DNA of 64,000 nt from Eubacterium sp. (lineage in GTDB: Bacteria; Bacillota; Clostridia; Oscillospirales; Ruminococcaceae): the NCBI GenBank assembly GCA_022511265.1, contig JAFLRX010000002.1, positions 53,983 through 117,982 of the forward strand, given 5' to 3'. Below are positions 41,601 through 50,686 of this stretch, piece after piece (the first letter of the stretch is position 1; every line of letters begins with the position of its first letter). The position numbers and the translations under genes are program-made. The notes below the pieces were generated by a model. The model was not told the origin of the DNA. It did no database searches and saw only the letters and a list, made by a program, of their open reading frames with translations.

Positions 41601-42233
41601 CTATACGTTTGCCTGTTTGTTCTTGAATACCGCACGGTACGCCGCCTTTATCGGGAACATGGTCAGTATCAGCAGCAGCACCTCTATAGGCAGCATTACC
41701 GCGTTTTTTATCACGCGCTCCCATATATGCACGCCGAGTGTTTCCGTGGCATAATAGCCCATGACCGCCATAAACAGCGTATTCATGAAAACATTGCAGA
41801 CAAGATTTATCGTAAACTTTGCCGCAAACAGCCTTAACAGCGCGGGGAGATTTGACCCCAACCCCTCGAAAAATTTCTTTGCCGAGGTGAAGTCCGGCTT
41901 GATGGGGTTGAAGTTATACAGGAAAAGTCCGTATATTACCCCGCCTGTGACCTCGACTAAAGTAAACAGCGGCGAGAACGCGTATGACTGGTTTGACACC
42001 AGATAACCGATAACATCGGTCGCAACGCATGCCAGCGCACCGACGGTCGGACCGTACAGCATACCTATCGACGCTATCGCAAGAAAGGAAAAACCTATCT
42101 TCAGCGTGGGCATCGGCTGTATCGTCAGCGATTTCAGCACGCATGCCAGCGCAATAAGCATGGCAGTCACCGCAAGACATTTCACGCTTTTCAGCTCCAG
42201 CGCGGACTTTTTGAAACAAGTAAAAAACGCCAT
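41601..42233 (-). CDS. folT: Folate-type ECF transporter S component
   Basis: The 210-residue protein has about six membrane helices and is the substrate-binding subunit of an energy-coupling-factor transporter. The motifs MLIALACVLKSLTIQPMPTLKIGFSFLAIASIGMLYGP and GALACVATDVIGYLV match the folate (FolT) group, and a tetrahydrofolate riboswitch upstream supports folate as substrate. The ATG at 42233 has AAGGAGG. The shared EcfAAT module is not in the window. C-terminal helices end in FKNKQANV. Confidence 0.9.
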   Translation of the reverse strand: MAFFTCFKKSALELKSVKCLAVTAMLIALACVLKSLTIQPMPTLKIGFSFLAIASIGMLYGPTVGALACVATDVIGYLVSNQSYAFSPLFTLVEVTGGVIYGLFLYNFNPIKPDFTSAKKFFEGLGSNLPALLRLFAAKFTINLVCNVFMNTLFMAVMGYYATETLGVHIWERVIKNAVMLPIEVLLLILTMFPIKAAYRAVFKNKQANV

Positions 42234-42296
42234 ATTTACCTCCTTTTCCCGCATTATCGCAATATAGAGGTAATTATGGCGTTATCTCTTTTATGC

Positions 42297-42422
42297 AACA
42301 GCGAGATGCGGAAAGCCCACCGCCACCTTTCGGTGTTCGTCCCTGAGACAACTCTCCGTTCTCGCAAGCAATCACATTTGTGATTGCTTAAGGGCACTTA
42401 ACGCGCGCTTTCCTACTCTGTT
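42297..42422 (-). ncRNA. Tetrahydrofolate (THF) riboswitch
   Basis: Read on the minus strand the element begins AACAGAGTAGGAAAGCG, continues GCGTTAAGTG, GTTGTCTCAGGGACGA and GGCGGTGGGC, and closes with CCGCATCTCGCTGTT. This order and these conserved blocks match the class I THF aptamer (GAGUAG...GCGUUAAGUG...GGGA...GGCGGUG...CCGCAUC). The first and last bases pair to form P1, and a variable stem-loop (AAGCAATCACAAATGTGATTGCTT) replaces a short loop. It stands about 60 bases upstream of folT. The stretch between it and the folT ribosome site contains a pairable AGAGATAA/TTACCTCT segment but no terminator U-run, so translational control is more likely. Confidence 0.9.
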
Positions 42423-42448
42423 AAAATTTTTGTTTTCACTAAGGAAAA

Positions 42449-43408
42449 TCAGAAGTTTATTTCACTCGCGATGCGGTACAGCTCGTGGTCGAACTCTTTA
42501 TGCATCTTGAGTGCTTCTTGAATATCGTAATCGACTACCTTGTTGTCCTGAAGACCTACAACACGGTTGCCGGTGCCGCGTGCCAGCAGCTCAACAGCGT
42601 GATAACCCAACTGGCTTGCCGCAACTCTGTCGCGGACGGTCGGGCTGCCGCCTCTCTGGACGTGGCCGAGAATGGTCGCGCGGCTCTCAACGCCGGTCTC
42701 CTTCTCGATATCTCTAGCTATTTGCTCGGAATTACCGATACCCTCGGCAACTACGATGATAAAGTGATGCTTGCCGGACTGAAGTCCCGCAACTATCTTG
42801 TTATATACGTCGTTCATGGTGAACGGCTCTTCTTTGGTGATTATGTATGTCGCACCGCACGCGATACCGGTGTTGAGCGCGATGTACCCCGCGTTTCTTC
42901 CCATTACCTCAACTACCGAGCAGCGGTCGTGAGAATGTGCGGTATCGCGCAGCTTGTCAACCATTTCCATCGCGGTGTTCATGGCGGTGTCATAACCAAT
43001 GGTGTACTCAGACATAGAGATATCGTTGTCTATCGTGCCGGGTACGCCGACACAGAGTATGCCGCGCGCCGACAGGTCAGCCGCGCCGCGGAACGAGCCG
43101 TCGCCGCCCACAACAACTATACCCTCAATGCCATGGTCAAGGCAGGTCTGCTTTGCCTTCTGCAAGCCCTCTTCATACCTGAACTCAGCACATCTTGCGG
43201 TGTACAGCACGGTGCCGCCCCTCTGGATAATATCCGAAACGCTGCGCACATCAAGCGGGATAATATCTCCGTTGATAAGTCCGTTATAGCCCCTGCGTAT
43301 GCCGACTACTTCCATCCCCTTTGAGATGGCAGCCCTGGTAACCGAACGGATAACCGCGTTCATACCCGGTGCGTCGCCGCCGCTGGTGAGTACGCCAATT
43401 TTCTTCAT
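42449..43408 (-). CDS. pfkA: ATP-dependent 6-phosphofructokinase
   Basis: The enzyme phosphorylates fructose 6-phosphate to the 1,6-bisphosphate in glycolysis. The 319-residue length equals that of bacterial PfkA. Motifs are IGVLTSGGDAPGMNAVIR, GGDGSFRGA (ATP site), PGTIDNDI (substrate and catalytic Asp), and EVMGRNAGYIA. The ATG at 43408 has GAAGGAAA at proper spacing; upstream in-frame residues overlap the promoter. It follows dnaE, as in many Firmicutes, but has its own promoter. Confidence 0.96.
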   Translation of the reverse strand: MKKIGVLTSGGDAPGMNAVIRSVTRAAISKGMEVVGIRRGYNGLINGDIIPLDVRSVSDIIQRGGTVLYTARCAEFRYEEGLQKAKQTCLDHGIEGIVVVGGDGSFRGAADLSARGILCVGVPGTIDNDISMSEYTIGYDTAMNTAMEMVDKLRDTAHSHDRCSVVEVMGRNAGYIALNTGIACGATYIITKEEPFTMNDVYNKIVAGLQSGKHHFIIVVAEGIGNSEQIARDIEKETGVESRATILGHVQRGGSPTVRDRVAASQLGYHAVELLARGTGNRVVGLQDNKVVDYDIQEALKMHKEFDHELYRIASEINF

Positions 43409-43478
43409 AATTTTTTCCTTCTTTCCGATTAAAGAATTTATAATTATTCGGTAAAACCGTAACAATGCCACACCTTAT

Positions 43479-43507
43479 AGTTTACCTTAAAAACGTAAAT
43501 AAGTCAA
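43479..43507 (-). promoter_or_regulatory. Promoter of pfkA
   Basis: Minus-strand TTGACT (43507-43502), a 17-base spacer and TAAACT (43484-43479) lie in the dnaE-pfkA gap. Confidence 0.6.
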
Positions 43508-43525
43508 GGGGTATTTTATCAAAAT

Positions 43526-46500
43526 TCACTGTTTTATGACAATATTTTCTTTGCCGCAGAGATTTTCCAGCTGTTTTTTCAGCTCGGCAGTAAGGTTTAC
43601 GTCACGCTCATATTTTTGGGTCTTGCGGGTGTCGGCATAGCAAAGCTTGACTGTGCTACTGCCCGCATAGCTGTCCAGTAACTGTTTAAGTACGGGCAGT
43701 CTGCTGTCTCTTTCGCTGTCAAGACGGACATACAGCGTCTTAAAGCCGTCTGTCGGCGGTGCGGGCGCGACGGAATTTATTATCAGCTTTGCATCGCCCT
43801 CGTCCTCGCAGGACACCGTACAGTCTAACAGCATTATCTCCCCCACCCTTATCAACGGGGCTATATGCTCATAGTTTGAGCTGAACAGCAATGCCTCGGT
43901 CTCGCCGCTGAGGTCCTCAAGGGTGACAAAGCACATGGTCTTGTTTCGCTTGGTTACATGCACGCGCTTATGCACGACCGCGGCGATAAGCTTTATTTTT
44001 GTGCCGTCCGGCGTACCGTTCACGGCTGTAGAGATATATGAACAGCCTAGTTTTTTTATTGCACCCGCGTATTCGTCCAGCGGATGACCGGAAACATAGA
44101 TACCGATTATCTCCTTTTCCATCTGCAACAGCTGTGATTTGGGATATTCCTCGGCGGGGGTTATGGTTATTTCGTCTATCGGCGACTCGCCCACAGCGGA
44201 GAACAGGTCAAGCTGCCCCTCCAGCTCGCGCGAGCCGGACAGGCTGTCTATCATCGTATCGTAGACGGAGAGCATCTCGCGGCGGTTGTTGCCCAGTCTG
44301 TCCAGTGCCCCGCACTTTATCAGCGACTCCGCGGCGCGTTTGTTCATACATCCGCGATGTGTGCACATTCTGCTTAAAAAGTCATACAGACTGGTAAACG
44401 GGTGTGATTTTCGCTCTTCGATTATCGTATCTATCACCGCACCGCCGAGGTTCTTTACCGCCATCAGTCCATAGCGTATGCCGCTGCTCTGCACTGAAAA
44501 GCCGCTCTCGCTCTCGTTGATATCCGGCGGCAACAGCTTTACCCCGCGCTCGGACAGGTCGCCTATATATTCGGCGGTCTTGCCGCTCCAGTCCATCACG
44601 CTGGTAAGCAGCGCGACCATATATTCTTTATAATAATGACAGCGCAGATATGCCGTGCGGTATGCCAGCACCGCATATGCAGCCGCGTGGGATTTGTTGA
44701 ACGCGTATGCCGCAAAGCTAACCATCTCGTCGAATATCTCGTTGGCGGTCTTTTCATCGCAGCCGTTTTTCTGTGCGCCTGAGACAAACGCCTCGCGTTC
44801 TTTCAGCATCACGTCAGCCTTTTTCTTTGCCATTGCGCGGCGGACGATATCCGCCCGCCCGTAGGAGTACCCCGCAAGACGTCGGCATATCATCATTACC
44901 TGCTCCTGATACACGATACAGCCGTTTGTTACGTCCAGTATCTCCTTTAATACCGGGTGTCGGTAGGTTATTTTTTCAGGATGGCGGCGGTTTTCCAGAT
45001 ACTGCGGGATAGAGTCCATCGGTCCCGGACGGTACAGCGAGATAGCCGCGGTTATATCCTCTATCGAGCGGGGTTTCATTTTGCCAAGCAGTTGGGTCAT
45101 GCCCCCGCTTTCCAGCTGGAACAGTCCCAGCGTCTGCCCGCTTTCCATCATGCGGTAGGTTTCCTCGTCATTTTCGGGTATCTTTTCTATGTCAAAATCG
45201 GGTATGCGTTTTTGTACCGCCTTGCAGCAATCCTGTATAACCGTAAGATAACGCAGACCGAGAAAATCTATCTTCAGCAATCCCAAACGCTCTAACGTAC
45301 CCATGGTGTACTGTGTTACCGTCTCGCCGGAGGTGCGGTAGAGCGGTATATACTCGGTAACAGGCTCTCTCGTGATGACGATTCCCGCCGCATGGACAGA
45401 GGTATTGCGTGCCATGCCCTCTATCTTTGTGGCTGTCTCTATCAGCCGTGAGACCTCATAGTCTGCCGCCGCCAGCTGCGCAAGCTCTTTCTCGCTTTTC
45501 AGCGCACTGTCAATCGTGCCATGGGTGTAAGAGAGGTGCTGTGGTATCAGCTTTGCGACGCTGTCTACCTTGGCGTAGGGCAATCCCATTGCCCTGCCCG
45601 CGTCCCGTATCGCGCCGCGCGCCGCCATAGTGCCGAAGGTTATTATCTGCGCCACACGGTCGCGCCCGTACTTTCTGATAACATAATCTATTACTTCCTG
45701 CCGTCTAATATAGCAGAAGTCTATATCAAAGTCCGGCATGCTTACCCTTTCGGGGTTCAAAAACCGCTCGAACAGCAGGTCAAACCGCAGCGGGTCGATA
45801 TCGGTAATGCCCAAGCAGTAGGCGCACAGACTGCCCGCACCGCTGCCGCGCCCCGGTCCCACCGCAATGCCCTTGCTCTTGGCGTAGGCGATAAAGTCCG
45901 CGACTATCAGAAAATAGTCAATATATCCCATTTTACGGATAACTTCCGTTTCATAGTTTATCCGCTCTGTTACCTCTGCTGAGAGGTTTTCTCCATAGCG
46001 TCTTATCGCGCCCTTTTTAACTTGCAGGTCGAAAAATTCCTCGTTGCTGTCATAGCCCTCCGCCTTGAAATACGGCAGGATGGTATGCCCGTACTCAAAG
46101 GTAACATTGCACCGCTCGGCTATGCGGACGGTGTTTTCAATGCTCTCGGCGTCGAACAGCATCGACATCTCCTGCTCGGATTTTATATAAAATTCCTCGG
46201 TCGGGAAATGCAGCCCGTTCTTGTCGTTCAGCGTGGTGTTGGTGGCTATGCAGGTAAGCGTCTTTTGCACGAACGCGTCCTGCTTTTCAAGATAATGCGC
46301 GTCGTTGGTGGCAACGGTCGGGGTGTTTGTCTCCTTTGCGACACGCCTGAGCAAAGGCAGTATACGCTTTTGCTCATCAAGGTTATGGTTTTGCAGCTCG
46401 ATGTAATAGTTGCCCTCACCGAAAATCCGCTTATGCTCTTCGGCGCATTTTACCGCACCTGAGTAATCCCCTGCCGTCAGCAGCCGCGCCAGCTCTCCCG

Positions 46501-46918
46501 ACAGGCAGCCGGACAGGCAGATAAGCCCTTTTGAGTATTTTTGCAGGCATTCGCGGTCTACCCGCGGCTTGCCGTAAAAGCCCTCGGTATAGCCTAAAGA
46601 TACCAGCTTTACAAGGTTATGATAGCCCTCGTTGTCCTTACACAGCAGTACAAGATGATACGGGCGCAGGTCGGATTTGGTGTTCTTGTCAAAGCGGCTG
46701 CCCGGCGCAACATACACCTCGCAGCCGATTATCGGCTTTATGCCGTTTGCGATACACTCGTTGTAAAAATCCACACAGCCGAACATTGCGCCGTGGTCGG
46801 TTATCGCAACCGCGGTCTGCCCAAGCTCTTTCACACGGCAAATAAGCCCTCTTATACGGCAGGCACCGTCAAGAAGGCTGAATTCGGTATGAACATGAAG
46901 ATGGGCAAATCCGCTCAT
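43526..46918 (-). CDS. dnaE: DNA polymerase III subunit alpha (DnaE)
   Basis: This 1130-residue replicative or lagging-strand polymerase has an N-terminal PHP domain (HLHVHTEFSLLDGACRI), a palm with the catalytic acidic motif MPDFDIDF and GPGRGSGAGSLCAYCLGI, fingers with FNKSHAAAYAVLAYRTAYL, a helix-hairpin-helix region, and a C-terminal OB fold (MCFVTLEDLSGETEALLF). Its architecture is DnaE1/DnaE3-like, with no proofreading exonuclease domain, so it is not PolC. The ATG abuts the whiA stop. Confidence 0.95.
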   Translation of the reverse strand: MSGFAHLHVHTEFSLLDGACRIRGLICRVKELGQTAVAITDHGAMFGCVDFYNECIANGIKPIIGCEVYVAPGSRFDKNTKSDLRPYHLVLLCKDNEGYHNLVKLVSLGYTEGFYGKPRVDRECLQKYSKGLICLSGCLSGELARLLTAGDYSGAVKCAEEHKRIFGEGNYYIELQNHNLDEQKRILPLLRRVAKETNTPTVATNDAHYLEKQDAFVQKTLTCIATNTTLNDKNGLHFPTEEFYIKSEQEMSMLFDAESIENTVRIAERCNVTFEYGHTILPYFKAEGYDSNEEFFDLQVKKGAIRRYGENLSAEVTERINYETEVIRKMGYIDYFLIVADFIAYAKSKGIAVGPGRGSGAGSLCAYCLGITDIDPLRFDLLFERFLNPERVSMPDFDIDFCYIRRQEVIDYVIRKYGRDRVAQIITFGTMAARGAIRDAGRAMGLPYAKVDSVAKLIPQHLSYTHGTIDSALKSEKELAQLAAADYEVSRLIETATKIEGMARNTSVHAAGIVITREPVTEYIPLYRTSGETVTQYTMGTLERLGLLKIDFLGLRYLTVIQDCCKAVQKRIPDFDIEKIPENDEETYRMMESGQTLGLFQLESGGMTQLLGKMKPRSIEDITAAISLYRPGPMDSIPQYLENRRHPEKITYRHPVLKEILDVTNGCIVYQEQVMMICRRLAGYSYGRADIVRRAMAKKKADVMLKEREAFVSGAQKNGCDEKTANEIFDEMVSFAAYAFNKSHAAAYAVLAYRTAYLRCHYYKEYMVALLTSVMDWSGKTAEYIGDLSERGVKLLPPDINESESGFSVQSSGIRYGLMAVKNLGGAVIDTIIEERKSHPFTSLYDFLSRMCTHRGCMNKRAAESLIKCGALDRLGNNRREMLSVYDTMIDSLSGSRELEGQLDLFSAVGESPIDEITITPAEEYPKSQLLQMEKEIIGIYVSGHPLDEYAGAIKKLGCSYISTAVNGTPDGTKIKLIAAVVHKRVHVTKRNKTMCFVTLEDLSGETEALLFSSNYEHIAPLIRVGEIMLLDCTVSCEDEGDAKLIINSVAPAPPTDGFKTLYVRLDSERDSRLPVLKQLLDSYAGSSTVKLCYADTRKTQKYERDVNLTAELKKQLENLCGKENIVIKQ

Positions 46919-47761
46919 TTATTCTCCTTTGTTTCTGAGCCGTTCGGCAAGCTGGGAAATCTTTTTCAGCCTGCGGAACACTCCGCTGCGGCTGACCGGC
47001 GGGTCAAGCCGTTTTCCTATATCGGTAAAGGACAGCTCTATCGACTCAAGACGCAGCTTGGCGGTCTCCCGCAGCTCGTCCGGCAGCCAGTCTATCCCCT
47101 TTTTTTCAATGATATAATTTATGTCATCGGTCTGCTTTTGGGCGGCGGCTATCGTCTTATCAAGGTTTGCCGCCTCGAAATTTACCGTGCGGTTGACGTT
47201 GTTGCGCAGCTCTTTATATATCTTGACATTCATCACCGTCATCGACTGCACCATAGCGCCCATAAAGGTAAGCATGTCCGATATTTTCTCGCTGTCCTTA
47301 ATATACAAAAAACTACCACTGCGCCGCGACGAGCATTTCACGCTCATGCCGTGCTCGTTTATCATATCCGACAGCCGCGCGGTCTTTTCCTTATCGCGCA
47401 GGAAAAATTCCAGCTGATAGCCCTTTTCTGGGTCTGAGGCAAAGCCGCACACCAAAAACACCCCGCGCAAAAACGCGCCGAATGCCGCGTCGCTGCTGCA
47501 ATCCGGCAGTTCTTCCACAAACGCGCCGTCGGTGAGCGTTATTATGTATGCCGAACGCTTGCCCAGCGTGACTGTTTCACTCTTTGCCGCACATCCGCAG
47601 TCTACAAGCGTTTTATGCAGATATTCGGCGGTCTTTTTGTTTCCTGTCTGAAATACGCCGACGTTCATCCCAAACGCGGCGCCCTTTGCAATGCAGAGCC
47701 GCTGACCTTCGTCCTGCTCCGGTCTGCAAAGCTCGTTTTTTATATCCGTGCAGAACGACAC
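46919..47761 (-). CDS. whiA: DNA-binding protein WhiA
   Basis: WhiA has an N-terminal LAGLIDADG-homing-endonuclease-like domain without nuclease activity and a C-terminal helix-turn-helix. In Firmicutes it affects division and chromosome segregation. The opening SFCTDIKNELCR and the C-terminal LRETAKLRLESIELSFTDIGKRLDPPVSRSGVFRRLKKISQLAE are diagnostic. I prefer the GTG at 47761, matching the family start MSF; a GTG three codons upstream (47770) is also possible but very close to the GAGAGG site. It lies between rapZ and dnaE. Confidence 0.93.
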   Translation of the reverse strand: MSFCTDIKNELCRPEQDEGQRLCIAKGAAFGMNVGVFQTGNKKTAEYLHKTLVDCGCAAKSETVTLGKRSAYIITLTDGAFVEELPDCSSDAAFGAFLRGVFLVCGFASDPEKGYQLEFFLRDKEKTARLSDMINEHGMSVKCSSRRSGSFLYIKDSEKISDMLTFMGAMVQSMTVMNVKIYKELRNNVNRTVNFEAANLDKTIAAAQKQTDDINYIIEKKGIDWLPDELRETAKLRLESIELSFTDIGKRLDPPVSRSGVFRRLKKISQLAERLRNKGE

Positions 47762-47777
47762 GCCCGGCACATCCTCT

Positions 47778-48647
47778 CTATTTATTTACCTTGTCTAAAT
47801 CTCTGTGCAATACCCTTACCTTAAAGCTGCCCTGCTTTATATGGTCGTACATATTCTGCGCAAAGGTCACGCTGCGGTGCTTGCCGCCGGTACAGCCGAA
47901 AGCTATCACCAGCTGGCTCTTGCCCTCGTGCAGGTACTGCGGGATAAGAAAATCTATCAGGTCGTACAGCTTTTGCTCTAACTGCTTTGAGCTGTCAAAC
48001 TTCATTACATAGTCCCGTACCTCTGCATCCAGCCCAGTCTTTGTTTTCAACTCCGGGATATAGAACGGATTGGGCAGACAGCGTACGTCAAACACCAGAT
48101 CCGCCTCATTAGGTACACCGTACTTAAAGCCGAAGGACATACAGCTGATAGTCATGCTGTCAGACGGGTTGTCGAGAAACAGGTTGATGACATTCTCTTT
48201 CAGCGTAGAGGTAGACATCAGGCTGGTGTCTATATAATAATCCGCTATCGCGCGCATCGGCTCGAGCATGACTGCCTCCGCCTCGATAGCCTTGTCAATG
48301 TCGCCGTTGGCTATATCAAACAGCGGATGCGGGCGGCGGGTCTCTTTATAGCGGCGCTTTACCACCGCGCGATTTGCGTCCACAAACAGCACCTTGATGT
48401 TCAGCCCGCGGCCTTTAAGCTCTTCAATTATCTCGTTTATATTCAGAAACAGCGTGCCGCCGCGTATATCGGTGACTATCGCCGCCTTGGTTATTTCCTC
48501 GTTTTCCTCGCATATTTCGGCAAATCTTGAGATAAGCAGGGGCGGCATATTGTCTATACAGTAATAGCCTATATCTTCCAGCACATTTACCGCGCAGGAT
48601 TTGCCCGAGCCGGATATTCCGGTAACTATTACAAATTCGGTATTCAT
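47778..48647 (-). CDS. rapZ: RapZ-family nucleotide-binding protein (YvcJ-like)
   Basis: The 289-residue P-loop protein has Walker A GISGSGKSCAVNVLED, DNMPPLL, and C-terminal RapZ signatures GVPNEADLVFDVRCLPNPFY and IAFGCTGGKHRSVTFA. In E. coli RapZ directs RNase E to the small RNA GlmZ; in Bacillus YvcJ binds nucleotides and affects competence. The C-terminal RNA-binding type domain is intact. In most Firmicutes yvcK lies between this gene and whiA; here only a few bases separate rapZ and whiA and yvcK is absent. Confidence 0.93.
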   Translation of the reverse strand: MNTEFVIVTGISGSGKSCAVNVLEDIGYYCIDNMPPLLISRFAEICEENEEITKAAIVTDIRGGTLFLNINEIIEELKGRGLNIKVLFVDANRAVVKRRYKETRRPHPLFDIANGDIDKAIEAEAVMLEPMRAIADYYIDTSLMSTSTLKENVINLFLDNPSDSMTISCMSFGFKYGVPNEADLVFDVRCLPNPFYIPELKTKTGLDAEVRDYVMKFDSSKQLEQKLYDLIDFLIPQYLHEGKSQLVIAFGCTGGKHRSVTFAQNMYDHIKQGSFKVRVLHRDLDKVNK

Positions 48648-48670
48648 AGCCGCTCTCCTTTTTTATTGGA

Positions 48671-49582
48671 TTATTCCATTATCAGGACTTCACATTCCAG
48701 CATTACTCCGCTGTCATTGTATACCTTGTTTTTTACCTCTTCGATAAGCGCGCATACATCGTCAAAGCCTGCGTTGCCTTTATTGATGATAAAGCCGCTG
48801 TGCTTTTCGCTGACCTGCGCGTCCCCTACCGATACGCCCTTTAGGTTGCTCGCCTCTATCAGGCGTGCCGCGAAATCGCCCGCGGGACGCTTGAAGGTGC
48901 TGCCCGCGCTGGGGTATTCCAGCGGCTGTTTTTCTTTGCGGCGGGACATCAATGTATCCATCCGCTCTTTTATCGCGGCGGGGTCGCCCTTTTCCAGCTT
49001 TAACGCCACCGAAGTGATGCAGTAATTCTTATCGGAAAAGATGCTGTGGCGATAGCCAAGCTCCATTTTATCGCAGGTGATGGTCTTTACCGCGCCGTTT
49101 TCATCAAGATAGCGGCAGGACTGTATCACGTCCTTCATCTCCCCGCCGTAGGCGCCCGCGTTCATATACACCGCGCCGCCCACCGTGCCGGGTATGCCGT
49201 AGGCAAACTCCAGCCCTGTCAGCGAGTTAGCCAGCGCCAGCGAGCATACCGCCGCCAGCGTCGCGCCTGCCTGACATTCTATCACGTCGCCGCTGATGTG
49301 CGCGGTCGCAAAGTCACCGCCCAGCAGCAGCACAACGCCTTTTAGTCCCTTGTCGCTGACAAGGATATTGCTGCCCCTGCCTATAATGTAAAAGGGTATC
49401 TCGTTTTCCTTACAGCAGGCGATAAGCTCTCGCAGCAGCTTTTCGCAGTTGATTTTCACCATCATCTCACACCCGCCGCCTATCTTGAAGGTGGTGTGAT
49501 TTTTCATCGGCTCGTCATACAGCACCTCTGCGCCGTAGGCGTCAGCAATCTCCGCCAAAAGTTCCAGATTAAAAAGACTCAA
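48671..49582 (-). CDS. murB: UDP-N-acetylenolpyruvoylglucosamine reductase
   Basis: MurB reduces UDP-GlcNAc-enolpyruvate to UDP-MurNAc with FAD and NADPH in cytosolic peptidoglycan synthesis. The 303-residue type II MurB has HTTFKIGG, the FAD-binding IIGRGSNILVSDKGLKGV, FAYGIPGTVGGAVYMNAGAYGGEM, YRHSIF, and the catalytic serine segment YPSAGSTFKRP. Translation starts at TTG with AAGGAG upstream. It is the head of the murB-rapZ-whiA-dnaE block, behind glcK. Confidence 0.95.
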   Translation of the reverse strand: MSLFNLELLAEIADAYGAEVLYDEPMKNHTTFKIGGGCEMMVKINCEKLLRELIACCKENEIPFYIIGRGSNILVSDKGLKGVVLLLGGDFATAHISGDVIECQAGATLAAVCSLALANSLTGLEFAYGIPGTVGGAVYMNAGAYGGEMKDVIQSCRYLDENGAVKTITCDKMELGYRHSIFSDKNYCITSVALKLEKGDPAAIKERMDTLMSRRKEKQPLEYPSAGSTFKRPAGDFAARLIEASNLKGVSVGDAQVSEKHSGFIINKGNAGFDDVCALIEEVKNKVYNDSGVMLECEVLIME

Positions 49583-49600
49583 AGCGTACTCCTTAAATTT

Positions 49601-49664
49601 AGTGAAAAGTGAATAGTGAACAGTGAATAAGTAATGTTGCGCGCAGGGCGCGCGTAACTTATTC
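49601..49664. repeat. Four tandem AGTGAAN heptamers plus a GC-rich hairpin
   Basis: Four consecutive 7-base units (AGTGAAA, AGTGAAT, AGTGAAC, AGTGAAT) fill 49601-49628. They are followed by an inverted repeat around GTTGCGCGC/GCGCGCGTAAC flanked by AATAAGT/ACTTATT (about 49626-49662). The hairpin lies between glcK and murB and may act as a partial terminator on the minus strand. Confidence 0.6.
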
Positions 49665-49682
49665 TCTATCCGCTGTTTTTTG

Positions 49683-50639
49683 TTATTTGCTCAGACGGTA
49701 CAGGTTCGCCGCGCCCACTATGCCGGCGTCGTTGCCGAGCTTTGCGGTCGCCAGAACTGTCGAGCGTTCGGGGTTGATACAGTAGCTTTCTCTTTTTATT
49801 ATTTCCTCAAGCGGCTTTATCAGATAGTCGCCCTCTTTGCATATTCCGCCGCCGATAAGCAGCATTTCCGGCTGGAAGGTGTTTACGATATTAACCAGTC
49901 CGCAGCCGAGATAGTTGATGTATTCATTGACAACCGCTGTGCCGGTCTCGTCGCCCGCACGCATTGCGTCAAACGCGGTCTTGCCGTCAACGTTGTCAAG
50001 AGAATTGTCGGCTATCGCCCACATACGGCTGTTTTTGTCCTCGCGCATTGCCTTTTTGGTAGCGGTGATAAGCGCGGTAGCAGAGGAATACGCCTCAAAG
50101 CAGCCTTTTCTGCCGCAAGAGCACTGTCTGCCGTTGTACTCGATAACGGTATGTCCAAGCTCCGCGCCGCAGAAGTTAAAGCCGGTGTATATCTCGCCGT
50201 CGATGATGATACCGCCGCCGACACCCGTACCTAAAGTAACAACAACAACATTCTTATAGCCCTGTCCTGCACCGCCCAATACCTCGCCGTATGCGGCGAC
50301 GTTGGCGTCGTTTTCGACATAGATGTCAGTGCCGAGACGCTCTTTCAGCATTCCGCCGAGCGGGGTGTTCTCAAAGCCGAGATTATTTGAATACAGCACT
50401 ATGCCGGAGTTACGGTCCGCAACGCCGGGGGTGCCCATTCCTATGCTGTTTATCTTGTCTATCTCCTCCGAGCTGTCGGCGATAGCCTGCTTTACCGCCT
50501 CGGCTATGCTGTCCGCTATGTCCTCAGCGGGACGCGGCAGATTGGTCTTTATGTTTGAACGTCCTACTATACGGCAGTCGTCCGCAACTACGCCCGCCTT
50601 TATGTTGGTTCCGCCTAAATCAATTCCTATATTATACAT
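49683..50639 (-). CDS. glcK: ROK-family glucokinase
   Basis: The 318-residue ROK kinase phosphorylates glucose at carbon 6. ATP motif GIDLGGTNIKAGVV opens the protein. The catalytic VENDANVAAYGE region and VVTLGTGVGGGIIIDG follow, and the ROK zinc-binding and sugar motif appears as ELGHTVIEYNGRQCSCGRKGCFEAYSS. Length and motifs match clostridial GlcK. It lies between a PHP phosphatase and murB on the minus strand. Confidence 0.93.
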   Translation of the reverse strand: MYNIGIDLGGTNIKAGVVADDCRIVGRSNIKTNLPRPAEDIADSIAEAVKQAIADSSEEIDKINSIGMGTPGVADRNSGIVLYSNNLGFENTPLGGMLKERLGTDIYVENDANVAAYGEVLGGAGQGYKNVVVVTLGTGVGGGIIIDGEIYTGFNFCGAELGHTVIEYNGRQCSCGRKGCFEAYSSATALITATKKAMREDKNSRMWAIADNSLDNVDGKTAFDAMRAGDETGTAVVNEYINYLGCGLVNIVNTFQPEMLLIGGGICKEGDYLIKPLEEIIKRESYCINPERSTVLATAKLGNDAGIVGAANLYRLSK

Positions 50640-50686
50640 TGCTTTATCCGTCCTTTATATATTATACTTTTTATTTGTTCGGCTTA

